Of a DNA stretch of 64,000 nt, positions 33,501-44,739 are shown piece by piece (positions within the stretch are counted from its first letter, which is position 1; every line of letters starts with the position of its first letter). The DNA is from Ligula intestinalis (lineage: Eukaryota > Platyhelminthes > Cestoda > Diphyllobothriidea > Diphyllobothriidae). Location: assembly GCA_036362985.1 (NCBI GenBank), contig JAYGXS010000002.1, forward strand, positions 92,720,469 to 92,784,468. Reading direction: 5' to 3'. The notes beneath the pieces were generated by a model. The model made no database searches, was not told the DNA's origin, and was given only the letters and a program-made list of their open reading frames with translations. The translations under genes and the position numbers were made by a program.

Positions 33501-35640
33501 TGACTTAATTTAATTCATTAGGTACGCCAGAAAACTGGTATGTTCAGGCTAGCTAACACTCAATATTCTAGTACAGCTAGTACAGAATATATATTACTTT
33601 CCTAGACTGATAGTTCACCCACGTGTGAAAAAGACTGCGACCTGTAGTCCTCAAATGCAGCTTGAGTTCACATCTATAGACAATTTAATTTGGCGTGTTC
33701 TGTCAATTTATATAATTGATCAGTCTTGAGACAACCAAAAGTGCAACTGCAAAAATGATTCACCCAACTTCTGTATCTCACATTGAGTCAGGGTATGATT
33801 TTTCTGTAGGTGCTGTAACTCGTGAAATATGAACTGAAATTCTAAGATAACTTCTCTGTTAAAAGAATTTGTTTGTGTGGATTTAGTAAAAAATGGGTTT
33901 TCGGGCGGTTTAAGCCCCAGAAAGTTCCGTCGTGTCATAATAATGCCCTCTGAATACGCATTCTGCTGTCCGTCGGGGAACACATGACTTGTTAATTTTT
34001 TGCCTTTTTCATTGATTTTCGAGACAAAATAAATTATTTTAAGGAAGAAGGGCATGACGGTATGTTTTTCCACATGAATTTTTGTAGCAAATACTTCTTT
34101 TTCATTTTTTTCAACTCTAAAAACCGTAGCTTTCCGATTAAAAAACTTTTTAACTTCCAGAATCAGTTTCAGCACATTCGCTGTTTCTATTCAGTAAGAA
34201 AAATCATTCCTTTCTTTTGTACTAATAAGAGGGAAATATAAAGGCCTAACAACGTACAGTATTGAACGTGGATTAAATGGTACGCTGCACCAGGACACCC
34301 AAGAATGGACAGATAAGATGCTGCTTGAATATACCTTTCAAAGCCATAAAAATTTCATAAATACAAACCATTTGAAACTAAAAGCTACTAGTTTTAGAAC
34401 CAAGCATTGAAAGAATACGTAAGTCGATGCAAAAAAAAATGAAAAAAATGTCTCTGTGCACATATTTTCTTTGAAATATTTCTTGATATATAGGCGTATG
34501 GGAAAAAATGTAAAAGTGCATGCATTTTAGCGGTCATTTTCAGCTAGTGCAGCTTTTACAAGTAGAGCAAATAGATGAATTCAAAAGTCTGCCTCCGCAA
34601 ACGATTAATCTATCTTGGACAGTGATCCTGTTATTTACTTCACTTCATTATATCTGCATTTTTTACATCACACCTTTTGGACAACCTAAGATAGAGTCTG
34701 ATTATGACATTTGGGGTGATTGCTGCCCCTTTATATCGGATTAAATTTTATTTTTATTTTGACCTGACGCATTAAGATAAAAATTTCCGAGAAAAGAGCT
34801 CCATTTAAGTGAGGCGCAAGTCTTCTTAACAAACAAGGGGTCATAATCACTACGGGCTACACCGTTTCTATCAGACCAATGAACTACATATGTTGAAACA
34901 GCCGAAAAGAATCATACTCAGACGAAAATATCCACTTTTCAGTCTACATGCGATTTCAAGTGAACGTTCCATTAAGTCTCAAAATGGGCAGAAACTATGC
35001 AGCAAGATAATCGGAGAATTTGATGGATGAACCCTTCCGGAGACGAAACGTGTAATTCTTGAATACGCAAAAGCAAATCTTATATTTGCACCGTGTGCTT
35101 CTTTTAATGTATTAAAGCGAAAGAAGTAGACATTTTCTGGGAATATAATTCGAACGAGAAACACAATTACTCCTGGCCACGGTGTTAATAGGCCTTTTTG
35201 AGCTTTAGGTGAAGATAAGACAAAAAATGTAGGTAATTTATTGGAAAGTATTTGTGGGAGGCAAACATATCGTTTAAATGTTCGTAAATTTGTTTTCAAG
35301 TAAAGTACAGCTTTCTTTCAAGGATTCATATTTATAACACAGTTTGCAACGGGATGATTATCAGGAGTAAGCAGTTAACTTTCACTTCTTACGTCAAAAA
35401 CGACTTCATCAAAACACCTCAAGTCCAGAGAAGTATTTCTAATTTAGGTAAAAGCTTTTCCTAAGGATAACGTCGCAGACATCTGGAATCGTTTTTAACT
35501 GAAGGTTAGTTCACTGCACTTGCTCCTAGCTGATCTTTTATCCTACGTTAGTCGTGTTTTAAGCGTAGATCTGGGTCTTAATCCCAGTGATCCATCGTCG
35601 TTGCTGCTTTAAGTTGACCAAATAAGAGCTAGTGAATATA
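33501..35640. other. AT-rich intron sequence, no recognised gene
   Basis: The 151-codon minus frame at 33720-34175 and the 106-codon one at 34979-35299 are rich in K, F, I and N and have no motif. In DNA of this AT content such frames arise by chance, so I do not call them genes. Confidence 0.4.
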
Positions 35641-35929
35641 TCAGAACTTGTATGAACGCAGAAATAAAGAAGTGGGCCTTCGAGGAGACCGGATTATTCA
35701 TCCAAGAATCCCACGTGAACAAGCCTGAAGCTTCGGTCTTTAACCTCCTACTGCTATCCAACTATGACATTCTGACTATCAGTTTATGCAATTTGCCATG
35801 GCCCCGCATTCATCGGGCCTCAAATGGGAAGCTCCAGATGACCAGGAGTCGAGTACGACCCAGTATCAGGTCTCAAACCAACACTATACTGCCACTTTTA
35901 TAGTATTAGAGACTCCTGCTTGGCCAAAT

Positions 35930-36230
35930 GGGAAAATTGACCTCTACAAACAACTGACAATTAATAGACGAGACCAAATGTTGCAAGGAGCCATGCACAC
36001 CCCTGATACCGGACAACCCTTCGTCTGGGACCAAACTTGCATCGATGGATTCGTTATCTGCAAAAATGTCCGAGATTTTCTTGAAAACCTATGCCCCAAT
36101 GACTCGTGCATTAATCGGCACGTTGAGTAAGATTCCATGCATACAAACCGCAGAAGAATGTGCAAGAGATGCGAACCAAGCAATACTGAATGATACACAC
36201 AACAGCCGTCTTCAGCAGCAAAAATCAGAT
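35930..36230 (+). mobile_element. PLE GIY-YIG C-terminal fragment
   Basis: The frame reads YKQLTINRRDQML, HTPDTGQPFVWDQTCIDGF, then RDFLENLCPNDSCINRHVE before a stop. The block ending in INRHVE is the typical PLE endonuclease C-terminus also seen at 20.4 kb (VNRRVELDGIYK). Confidence 0.65.
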
Positions 36231-36429
36231 TAGTCTCGAGTAATACGTATTGTCCACATTAACTAAAGCCTGACGACTACCTGGGAAACCAGCATTGACA
36301 ATTTACCCAGTGAGGTTCACTACCTTCCACAAAGAACCTACTTGCCTTCAAACAATATGCATATATTTACTCTGTATATATTGGATAAGTGAAGAAAGTT
36401 ACATTCCGAGATTTTATGATGACAAGAAA

Positions 36430-36800
36430 GAAGTTCTTCGGAAAATCGAGTTGTATTCTTGAATTTTAGCACACGTATCACTTGTTCTTCGTCAGACTAA
36501 ATGAAAAGTAAGGGCTGGGAATGTTACCCTAGAGGTTTTGGGGGTAGAGGTTACAACAAACGTGCATGAGGTTGGGGAGAGGGGTTACGTTGACATGAAT
36601 CCTGTGGCGATAGACTGTGCAGGTAAGGGGGGAGGTGTTAACGTTTCTATTGTGGGCCATGTTGGCCACCCCATGCCCGTTCGTTGTAACCTCTGCCCCC
36701 AAAACCTCTAGTGCAACATTCACAGCCCTCACTTTTCATTTAGTCTGATGATAAGCAAGTGATACTTACTCGAAAATTCACGAGAACAACTTAATTTTCC
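36430..36800. repeat. Foldback, ~145 bp arms
   Basis: The left arm (36430-36575) and right arm (36654-36800) are inverted: tcagactaaatgaaaagt / acttttcatttagtctga, cctctagaggttttggggg-type / cccccaaaacctctag, cgttcgttgtaacc. The spacer is ~80 bp. Each arm carries a hammerhead-like box pair pointing outward. It follows a PLE coding end by ~200 bp, as at 20 kb, so it is probably the terminal repeat of that PLE. Confidence 0.75.
36738..36800 (+). ncRNA. Hammerhead-like motif with intact boxes
   Basis: CTGATGA at 36745-36751, a stem agcaagt-gat-acttact with one mismatch, and CGAAAAT at 36771-36777. The inverted partner (minus, CTGACGA at 36489-36495) has TAAAAT in place of CGAAAAT. Confidence 0.35.
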
Positions 36801-36975
36801 GACGATTTTCTTTCTTTTCATTCTCTATATATATGCCTATATTATTAGCCGCCTTGCAGAGTAGGCTCGAGAGTGAGCTCCAAAGCCACCATGGATCGAC
36901 GAGTGTGTCCTCTAACTTATTGCTGTACGCCTATCTGCTACTGTATATACCCGATCAAAAACGACAGGACTGCGA

Positions 36976-37150
36976 GCCCGTGGCGCAGTGGTTAGAGCGT
37001 TACACATCTAACTAACAAGGTCACGGGTTCGAAACCTGAGCGTGGCACCAATTTCTGGGGCAACACTTGAGTTAAATATGACTAGCTGACAACGTCTTCT
37101 AAGCCATAAAGGGTCTCCCTAGTCTCCCTTATCTTGGTCGGTAATGTCCT
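36976..37150 (+). mobile_element. tRNA-headed SINE
   Basis: The head 36976-37051 has an A box (ggcgcagtggttagagcg) and B box (gggttcgaaacc). The acceptor and T stems do not pair fully, so it is not a tRNA gene. The body (atatgactagctgacaacg, ataaagggtctccctagtc) matches the SINE body at 58.33-58.40 kb. Confidence 0.65.
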
Positions 37151-37450
37151 TCGGCATACATTCACTCCTATTCTTCAGGAGATTCCTAAATTATGATAAC
37201 ATCCTTTCCCAAATTTCTCGTTCTCAACTGACAGAAACAAACAAATTTTTGATCCGGATCTGTATGGGAGGAAGCTGGTCAAAACTGCTGTTTATGCTTC
37301 TCATAGGCACAACAAATTGATCCAATTGGCTGCATTATGTTCTTCCTGAACAGAAAGCCCTTGGCAATAAGCTGCTTTAATTCGGGGTGACTAGAAAAAA
37401 TTGAAAATTGGTTTTCTCCAAACAAATGGCCTCCAACGTTTTTTTCTTAC

Positions 37451-37672
37451 CAAAATGGCTGCAATCTTTGGGGAGAACACACGGTGGTTAGGTGCTGCAT
37501 CAGGACGCGTCTGTCGCTGATCCGGTGGGGGACTGAAAAAGGTGCTTTTCGTCTTCATTCCAGGCTGCTGCGTAAAAGGCTGAGGATGAGGTGAACTGGA
37601 GCGCACAGAAGCGGCAGGCGGGACGACGATCTTAACAGCAGCCGCCGTGGAACCATTAGTTGAAAATCGTAC
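37451..37672 (-). CDS. Exon 3 of the minus-strand scaffold gene
   Basis: The acceptor aaaatattttag ends at 37673 and the donor is GTAAGA at 37445-37450. It is 222 nt, phase 0 at both ends, 74 residues. It begins VRFSTNGSTAAAVKIVVPPA and continues SVRSSSPHPQPFTQQPG, then FFSPPPDQRQTRPDAAP and ends FSPKIAAIL. It is serine/proline-rich and probably disordered, linking helical repeats 2 and 3. No domain is recognised. A small foldback lies about 100 bp before its acceptor. Confidence 0.7.
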
Positions 37673-37768
37673 CTAAAATATTTTGAAATCTCTTGTCAGC
37701 ATGGCAATACAATTTAAAGATTTTGCTCCTCAAAATTTTGCAGCTGTGCACCTCCGTTAAAACGGAAA

Positions 37769-37893
37769 TATGAGAAGGGGAAATGGCGTTCACTGGGAGG
37801 TTTATTTGTGATCTGACGTTTCGGATAGTTATCTCGTCTAGCCAGATCACAAACAAACCTCTCCCGGTGAACGCCCTTTCCCTTCTGACTTAT
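37769..37893. repeat. Small foldback, ~47 bp arms
   Basis: Arms tgagaaggggaaatggcgtt ... tttgtgatctg and cagatcacaaacaaacctct ... cccttctgact are inverted with a ~27 bp loop. The loop holds gttatctcgtc; read on minus it gives TAGACGA, gata/tatc, CGAAACGTC, a decayed version of the hammerhead-like motif. Confidence 0.7.
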
Positions 37894-38299
37894 CACCTGG
37901 GAATCGAATTTTCGCTACTATTACGTTAAACGGAAATATATACTGACATGCACAGTATACCAGTAGCCAAATGATGATATTTTAAAGGGTACAATAACAT
38001 TATTTTGAGGTAGATTGTGTTAGTGCTGATATTCTTTTGTTGATCGCGAATAACTATGTATATCGTTTCCCCTAAAAGACAAGGGCTGTAGACAAACTGA
38101 TTCGGTAAACCGTAATAGCAGACTCCTTTAAAATATTCCACTCTTCCTCGCACCCTCCTGGGCTCGGTGGAAAGACGGAGACAACAAGACCAGAAACAGG
38201 ATCAGGCACGGCAACTGACAAGGCTAAACAACCACTGCGACTTCCAGAACCCCGTAACCATTCGGGATTGGTGCGGCTCATAAGCCGGAATCAACCATC

Positions 38300-38800
38300 A
38301 GACAGCAGATCATGAAGCACAAAAACCCGCTACCATTGACAGAGCAATCAGGCGTGGTCTACAGCACTTCATGCCAGAACTGCGACGCAAAGCATGTTGG
38401 TGAAACGGGCAGACGCCTTGGCAAAAGATTACAAGAGCCGGTCAAGATAAACGTGATCAACGTGGAACACTGCGTTACCGCCGCGCCAACGAGATTGACA
38501 CCAAATCACTCGGCCAGCAAAAACTGATTCGTCCATCGGTCGATGAGGGGTGGACTAGGATGAATGCTGACTTACGACAGCTGCAAAGGGGACAAAGGTC
38601 ACACAAACCCACCAGCGGTCAACCTCATGGCCAGTCAGCAGCGAATAGGCAGGCCAAAGTTCGTGCATCAAGCATGGATATAATACCAGGCATGCGACAA
38701 AACTGAAACAGTCCCGACAAACAGGAAAAATCACCTAGCTACTCTAACGATAGAACTGAGCGAGTGTCTGAAACGTCAGTCTCAATAAAAATCGGTCCAT
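38300..38800 (+). mobile_element. PLE GIY-YIG fragment with hammerhead-like end
   Basis: The frame at 38312-38527 reads LTEQSGVVYSTSCQNCDAKH then VGETGRRLGKRLQEPV, the GIY-YIG start of PLE endonucleases. A decayed stem-loop follows: CTAACGA at 38744-38750 and GAAAC at 38770-38774, then gtcagtctcaataaaa. Confidence 0.65.
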
Positions 38801-38989
38801 GTCCTCGCATCCTTTCTTTCAACTTCTTTGGGGGATGGTGAAGACGAATGTAAAATACTTTTGTTGATCTTGTTATCTAAGTAGTTACTAGGTCGGCTAA
38901 ACAACCAGTATATGAGTGCCATACACGCTTGACCCGTACACGATGGGCTGCGGTTTCCCATAGAATAAAGCCAATGGTCCGGATGCTAA

Positions 38990-39100
38990 ACTAGTAGAGG
39001 GATACCAGGCACCACATGAAGAGGACCGAGTTAACCCGTCAGTCGGCAGCCTCGCTATCACGGGTTCTTATCACACCATGATATTTGAAAGCGCGTCGAA
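38990..39100 (-). repeat. PLE-tail repeat R, partial copy 4
   Basis: agttaacccgtcagtcggca and caccatgatatttgaaagcg match 18.1 kb (gttaacccatcagttggcaa) and 19.8 kb (caccatgatagcctcaagcg). Confidence 0.5.
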
Positions 39101-40410
39101 GACTTTAGTCTCGAACCGTCCCCGTAACCCTATAGGTCAACACTCTTTAATCATGTTTGACATTCCTTATCACATCTGGCTGGACATTGGGTCCGTACCT
39201 CAACCCAGAAGCGCTCGAATCAATTACCACAGTGCTGCACAACTTAAGTGGGGGTATGACTTGCTGTGGACAATTTACCTGATATTTTTGTCCTGTACAA
39301 ATGTCGTATATTATCTAATCTGTCTTCTCAGCTTCCTAGCTACTTTCGAATACGCACATGACTAAATTCATGTTTAGAAAACGGCTAATGTACTTTGCCT
39401 TTCAACACTAGAATCAGACTGTGTTCCAGGAAAATGGGCGCGTCTCTCTTCCTTTGTATGACACCGGGCTGAGGAAATCAAAGGAGGAGAGAGATTCCGC
39501 TAGGTGTTCTGCAAGTCTACTTTTATTACGAACCTATTCTCACGCAAGTATTTGTCGCTTTACACCCACTTTACTATGATGCACATGGTATTCATCGTCA
39601 TTCGCAATGGTTGAGCTGACTTCTTCTGTGTGCCATGACACAGAAAAACGGCAGAATCCTATTTTGGGTTCCAGATCAGCACGCGGAAGGCCTATCCTTC
39701 TGCAGTACATAACCGGATGCAATAAAGAATAAACCGTCTGCACAATATAAAAAGAAGGAAATATTAACAAAAAATAAAGTTGCTCAAGGTGAAAAAGCGG
39801 AATAATTATTTTAATACTCTACTTTTCGTCAACAAAAAAGCGCGCCGTAATAAAAATGTACAATTATGCAACTTTAGGAAAGTAACTTAAGTAAAAAATA
39901 ACTAAATAAAACTAAAATAAACTAACTAAAGTACGTTAACTAAAGTAAGGTAAACTCACTCAACAAAAATAATCGAAGACGAAAATAAAAATAGTAATGA
40001 ACTGAAGACTTAACTGAAAAGCGAACTTAAATATTTCTAAGTTAAATAAACCAAATAAAATAAACTAACTTAAAGTTTTGCGCATGTAAACTGAAGGTGT
40101 ACGTGGCGCTTCGGACCGCGAACTATACTAATCTAACTACAGAACGGTAAGATTGACCTCAAGTAATTTGATTCAGACAACCTGTAACGACCAAATTGTT
40201 TTTCAGGGATATCAAGAAAGCCAATAAACTAAAAAGTATAATTAACTAAGCATATCCTGATTTGTAATACCCAATAAACTATAATTAAATTAGAAATGCA
40301 AGATAATTTCTATGTTTATGGCACGCTATTTTGTTTTTTAGACTATTTAAACAATTTATGGGACCCAATTAGGATTTAAACCTAATGTTGTGTGTCGTCA
40401 GTTCCAGTGG
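39101..40410. other. Intron sequence with a repeat fragment
   Basis: 39890-40150 is an inverted part-copy of the dispersed repeat at 21.88-22.44 kb (taaataaac-type tract, then gtaaactgaaggtgtacgtg and gcttcggaccgcgaactata). The 95- and 76-codon frames around 39.1-39.8 kb have no motif. Confidence 0.45.
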
Positions 40411-40469
40411 TCGAACTATCTTTACCTGAGCGCCATGCATGACAAAGAAGATTCCTTAAAAAAACTCAC

Positions 40470-40823
40470 AGTGGGTTTTGACTGGGCGGTTTGATTGGGA
40501 ACTGTTAACCTTGCGGCCTCCCTAATATGTTGTGGCACTGGTTCCCCGGTATCCTCGTAAAAGGTGGTGATACCCTGCAGTAGGTTATCCCTCAAATTCA
40601 ACACCTCCTTCAGATAGTTCATCAGACTGGCCTTGTCATTGGCAATGCTACCTCGAGTGCTCAGATCATTGAGTGTCCAGCGTATTCTAGAGTAGTTTAC
40701 CGCGTCCTCTGAGGCCGTGTAAATAAACTCCAGTTCCGAGAGCAGGATTCGACACTTTTCAATGCTACCGGAAAGACTCTCCTTCAACCAACCAACATCC
40801 ATCTTTGGGCCCTGTGAGTCGAC
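40470..40823 (-). CDS. Exon 2: second copy of the helical repeat
   Basis: The acceptor cttctcacattcag ends at 40824 and the donor is GTGAGT at 40464-40469. It is 354 nt, phase 0 at both ends, 118 residues. Residues 12-97 form the repeat, with C24, D40, R46 and W49 at the shared spacing. The core reads KCRILLSELEF, then EDAVNYSRIRW, then a leucine-patterned helix (LMNYLKEVLNLRDNLLQ) and EDTGEPVP. The last 20 residues (AARLTVPNQTAQSKPT) are linker. The repeat looks like a two- or three-helix bundle with a fixed polar face. I do not know a named family with this signature. Confidence 0.8.
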
Positions 40824-41401
40824 CTGAATGTGAGAAGTATAAAACAAAGAAGTTTAATAACGCGCATGTTTTCTTGTCATCAGCGTAAGCTTAAGTGGGG
40901 CACGTGAAATACACTGCCTTAAGGAGCAAATGAGGTCATTTCTTCAGATACATTAAATTATGCGCATGGAGATTTAATTTAACGTAACTTTGAATGGCGT
41001 CGAGTATTTAAAACGAAAAAACTGCTGACCATCCGCGCGACTATTTGAGCTGTAAGAAAACAACTTTGTTTAAATAAGCCAGCGGCTAAACACTTGCCTG
41101 ATTGGCTTTTCAAGCAAGAAGACAGTGTACCACGATCTTTGATCACTAAACACCTGCTAGACATTAGTTATTCGGTCGACCTCAAGACAGTTTTCTAAGT
41201 GCCTTTTCAGGCGCGAACAAATCGAACTCTGCGCTACTCGGAAGTGGCCTACATACAGCAGGAGAAACCCCACATGCGCAGGCAGCTAAACCAAGTGGTC
41301 AAGCTCCAACTACCTTGGCATTTGGCCAGCAAGTTGTGATCACGACTTGGTTTGAGCCAACTTCCTCTCGCCTTTTTCTCCCTTAACGCTGATTTAATGT
41401 A

Positions 41402-42467
41402 CAGTAGACACCACTGATCACGCAAAATTTCGACATAGGCGAAAGATTCATACTCTTCCGCTAATCGGTATTGACTCAGGTCGTAATACTGATCATTGTG
41501 TAGTCTATTCTGAAGTTTATTTCGACATAATAGGATGCGGGCTTTTTAACGAGCTTCTGTCTGATTACTAGAGAAAAGGATCTATTGTAAAAACTGACTT
41601 CTTAAGTTGCATGCCTTTGTATCATTGATTTTGACTGCCTTTATAAAAAATAATATATTTTATGGAAAACAGCACGAACAAATTATGTCTTGTACTTGTT
41701 TGATAACAAATCACGCCTTCTTTAAATTATACACTCAAAGTTGCTTGATTGCCGAATAATTTTCTAACCTAGTGACTGCTACACTCGAATTCAAGGTTTC
41801 AACCTGCGCACTGTGTAAATCCTTTTTGATTAGGAGTACATTTTGCCTACAGTATGAGTAGTAAGTCACATAGTTGCTAATGATGAGCTTTTTACAATGG
41901 TGAGGTGTTTATTCATAAAACATCGTATCCGCTTATTTATTAATGCCGCCTATACTGCATAAAATATGTTCCACATCTATTCAATATTTTATGACAACTA
42001 TGTGAATTCATCCTCAAACAATAGGCAAAAACGTGCGTTTCCTTAAACAGGATGTTCGCAGTGCGCAGTGTTTAAACTTCAAATTCGAGTGTAGCAGTCA
42101 CTAGGTTAGATAATTATTCGGCTCTTGAGCAACTTCGTTATGACCAAAAGCTACCCTTTCTATGAGTATATAATTTAAAGAAGGTGTAATTTTCTATCAA
42201 ACAAGTACAAGACAATTTTTTGTGCATGTTTTCCATTAAATATATTTAAATTTATCAAGGAGAAAATCAATGATAAAAAGGCATACTACTTAAGTAGCCT
42301 GCTTTTACAATATATACCTTGTGCCAGTAGTCAGAATGGAAGTCGTTAAAAAGATGGCATTCTCTCATGACGGAATAAAATTCAGAATAGACTACACGAT
42401 AATCAGTATCACAACCTGAGTCAATCTTTCGCCCAAGTTGAAATGTTGCGCGATCCGGGGCCATCAA
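41402..42467. mobile_element. Foldback DNA element, copy 1 (~1.07 kb)
   Basis: The arms, each about 420 bp, are inverted copies. Shared blocks are gcgaaagattcatac / ctttcgc, tgtgtagtctattctgaa / ttcagaatagactacacg, and ctagtgactgctacactcga / tcgagtgtagcagtcactag. It starts CAGTAGACACC after TA and ends near ccatcaa before TA. No transposase frame is present, so it is non-autonomous. It shares its arms with 49849-50820. Confidence 0.75.
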
Positions 42468-42559
42468 TACGCTGGAGATCAACCAGCGGAGATTACCACC
42501 CGAGACAGCAATTTCGGGTTTTGTACAAAAACCCTCCTCCGGGTGGATTCCAGAATTAT

Positions 42560-42835
42560 GTGCTTCTTATTGTGTTCTTCCTTGGGGATTTCAACAGGAC
42601 GTACTTCGACGGCGACACACTTCAGCTGCCACCGTTACAACACTGGCGACGCAGAACTCGTCGTCATAACAGGTAGTATTCCCGACAAAGACGAGGGAGC
42701 CTGGAATGGCCATTTCTGGTTTATAAGCCATCATCAGCCAGTCATACCCAGACCAAAGTGGTATCTCACCCGAGCCTCGAACTCATGATCTCTTTGATCG
42801 GAGGCAAATGCCCTGACCACTGAGCCACGACGGGT
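42560..42835 (-). mobile_element. SINE with tRNA-like head
   Basis: On the minus strand: head cgtcgtggctcagtggtcag, B box gagttcgaggctc, then body gtatgactggctgatgatgg and gaaatggccattcc and caaagacgagggagcc complement. The distal part continues into the dispersed repeat shared with 14.03 and 25.34 kb. Confidence 0.65.
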
Positions 42836-42839
42836 AAAG

Positions 42840-43225
42840 GGTACACATTCTAAACAAATGCTCATGTTTTCTAGGCAAGTCGTGATACGATAACAAATAA
42901 AATATTTTTAAGCCCTTCAGGATTTTTATCACACCCTTTGGTCGACTGGCCTAGATGCCAGACGTTCCTCTAACGATAGGGATCGGTGTCTACGAAATAT
43001 TTGCAGTTTGGTTATCGCTCTACACTTGGAGTTTGTTATGTCTTGACAACATGCCACCATAACGGAGTCTCCCTAATTTAAAGCAGGCTAAGGAAATGCC
43101 GATTATTTGGAGAGGCGAGTTTTTGGAAGAAACTGGGAAAGAAGTGTAGATAGAAGCAAAAATACATGAACTTAAGCTGCCATTCTTCCACGACCAAAAT
43201 AACAGCACCTAGACTATCTGTAAAA
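42840..43225. other. No recognised feature
   Basis: The stretch 42900-43150 is loosely similar to 43730-43980 (gaccaaaaagcc / gactggcctagatgccag; aatttctgcagtttgg / tatttgcagtttgg), suggesting an old ~800 bp offset duplication that includes the SINE. Confidence 0.4.
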
Positions 43226-43230
43226 TGCGA

Positions 43231-43563
43231 TAGCAGCCGCAGTGGGGTTCGAATCTACGCAGCATGGAAGGCTTTTGCGCAGCCAACGGTCTACCATTGT
43301 GCTACGAGACTCAACTATATAAATTAAATGATCCTAATAGTCCTTCTGATAAAGCCTAGATGATTGCTTAGGAAATCCTGCCTGGGCAATCAGCTTCCTG
43401 TTTCGCAACGGTAAATTTACAGACGAGCAGTAAGTTAGGCAGATAAAATCGATCTAAGTCTGATTAAATTCATGGCTACGGTGAGCCTTGTAGTTCAGTG
43501 GTATAGCGTTGGCTGCGCGGAGGCTTTCCCTGCTGCGTAGATTCGACTCCCAAGGAGGCCGCC
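43231..43563. mobile_element. Inverted pair of tRNA-like SINE heads
   Basis: A minus copy (43231-43316) and a plus copy (43482-43563) share ctgcgtagattcga and ttggctgcgc blocks in opposite orientation. The plus copy has an A box (tgtagttcagtggtatagcg) and a B box (agattcgactcc). Neither folds cleanly as a tRNA. Confidence 0.6.
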
Positions 43564-44269
43564 AATTTTTAAAATTGGGTCAAGTGCATTGAGCAAAGCT
43601 GCCAACCCACCTCCCCCCTCCCTAACAATTCATTTTATTTGTCAAAGGTTAACATTTTGAGCAAATGATCAAATTGAGCAGGCTGATCTTGATACAGTAA
43701 CAACTTAGTAGTTTTAAGATCTTCAAAATTGTGATCAGCCGTTATTCTACTTCCGGGGTACAGTTCTATATTTGACTGACCAAAAAGCCAACAGTTCCTC
43801 TAGCAGTATGGATCTGTGTGCGTGAAATTTCTGCAGTTTGGCATCGGAAGCAGACGAGTGGCATTCCACTCTACCCTAGGGATTTGCTCCATCTTGGCAG
43901 CACGCCATTCCCTAATTTTAGCCACGCTCTAAAACGATAATAAATTGGCGAGGCGAGTTGCGGGAAGGAGCCCAGATAAAAGTGCAGTTGATAAAGCAAG
44001 ACCCTCATCTGTGTCTGTCTCTGATGGTGGAACTGAGGCCAAATTAATAAAAATGTCAGCGATGACGCCTCAGTTTGTTCATGCTTCGAAAATATCAGCC
44101 GCCCACGCCTAGGTTATTTCATGTCATCCATTTACTCACACACCTCCGCTTCCTAAGTTTGCCTACCATCCCAGGTCCTTGTAGCTGCGTCTGCCACGAA
44201 ACTGCACCGTCGGCGCGTGTACAGTGGATGTGGACGATTGACCAATCATGGTCAAGTTAGCAAACCTAC

Positions 44270-44666
44270 CGCTGCTCCTGTCTGATTGGTCGCTCCCCAT
44301 TTGGAGGTGATGCCTGCTTGCGGAGTCATCTCGACGGCGAAGAGGGCCGCCTCTGCTTGACGAGCTTCCACTTCCTGCCTCTCGTCCTCCACAGCCTGCA
44401 ATTCCATTTGACGTCGACCTAGGAGGGAAGCGTGCAGAGCTTCAACCTCTCCCAAGCATTGATTGGCTTCAGGCATGTCCTTCGGCTCGGACAGGTTCCT
44501 GGCACTCCATTGCAGCCGGGCGAATACGACCCGATCCTGACCGTCGATGTTATCCGGCGCCAGCTCTCCCATCAACCGTTCGCAGTCATGCAACGTCATC
44601 TGTAGTCTTGAGAGGATTCTATCCAATGACATTCTGATGCAACGTACACTGTGATTCACCGATAAT
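44270..44666 (-). CDS. Exon 1 (first visible): first copy of the helical repeat
   Basis: An acceptor (ttactccgcctgcag) ends at 44667 and the donor is GTAGGT at 44264-44269. It is 397 nt; one base completes a codon from an upstream exon, then 132 codons follow, ending in phase 0. A methionine at 44630-44632 (MSLDRILSRL) could be an alternative start. The repeat spans about residues 14-82, with C28, D44, R50 and W53 matching exons 2 and 4 exactly. Its second helix is four residues (one turn) shorter. It is followed by a strongly charged helix (LQAVEDERQEVEARQAEAAL), likely a coiled coil. Upstream exons are not found in the window and may lie beyond 64 kb. Confidence 0.75.
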
Positions 44667-44739
44667 CTGCAGGCGGAGTAAAAAATGTGCAAGATAGTTC
44701 AGCATAATTCAGTATATAGAAGAAAAATAGGCAGAGCCT

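Larger units (their letters stand above)
16794..44666 (-). other. Span of the minus-strand scaffold-like gene
   Basis: The seven exons add up to 2,233 nt, about 744 residues. Introns are 3.4, 2.8, 9.9, 3.4, 4.9 and 1.2 kb and are mostly mobile DNA. Every resolved exon-exon junction is phase 0, so any exon from 2 to 7 can be skipped or duplicated without changing frame. The domain order is repeat 1 plus coiled coil, repeat 2, linker, repeat 3, poly-proline linker, acidic SP linker, SP/tyrosine linker. The gene's 5' end is not seen and its 3' end is uncertain. A cytoplasmic scaffold role is inferred from composition only. Confidence 0.7.

Noticed and set aside
33720..34175. A 151-codon minus-strand gene
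   Set aside because: Composition (K, F, I, N) follows the AT content; no motif, signal or splice context.
36976..37051. A tRNA gene
   Set aside because: A and B boxes are good, but the acceptor and T stems do not pair and a SINE body follows.
16794..44666. Assignment of the gene to a named scaffold family such as p140Cap/SKT
   Set aside because: Composition is similar in style, but I could not align any diagnostic segment; naming it would be a guess.
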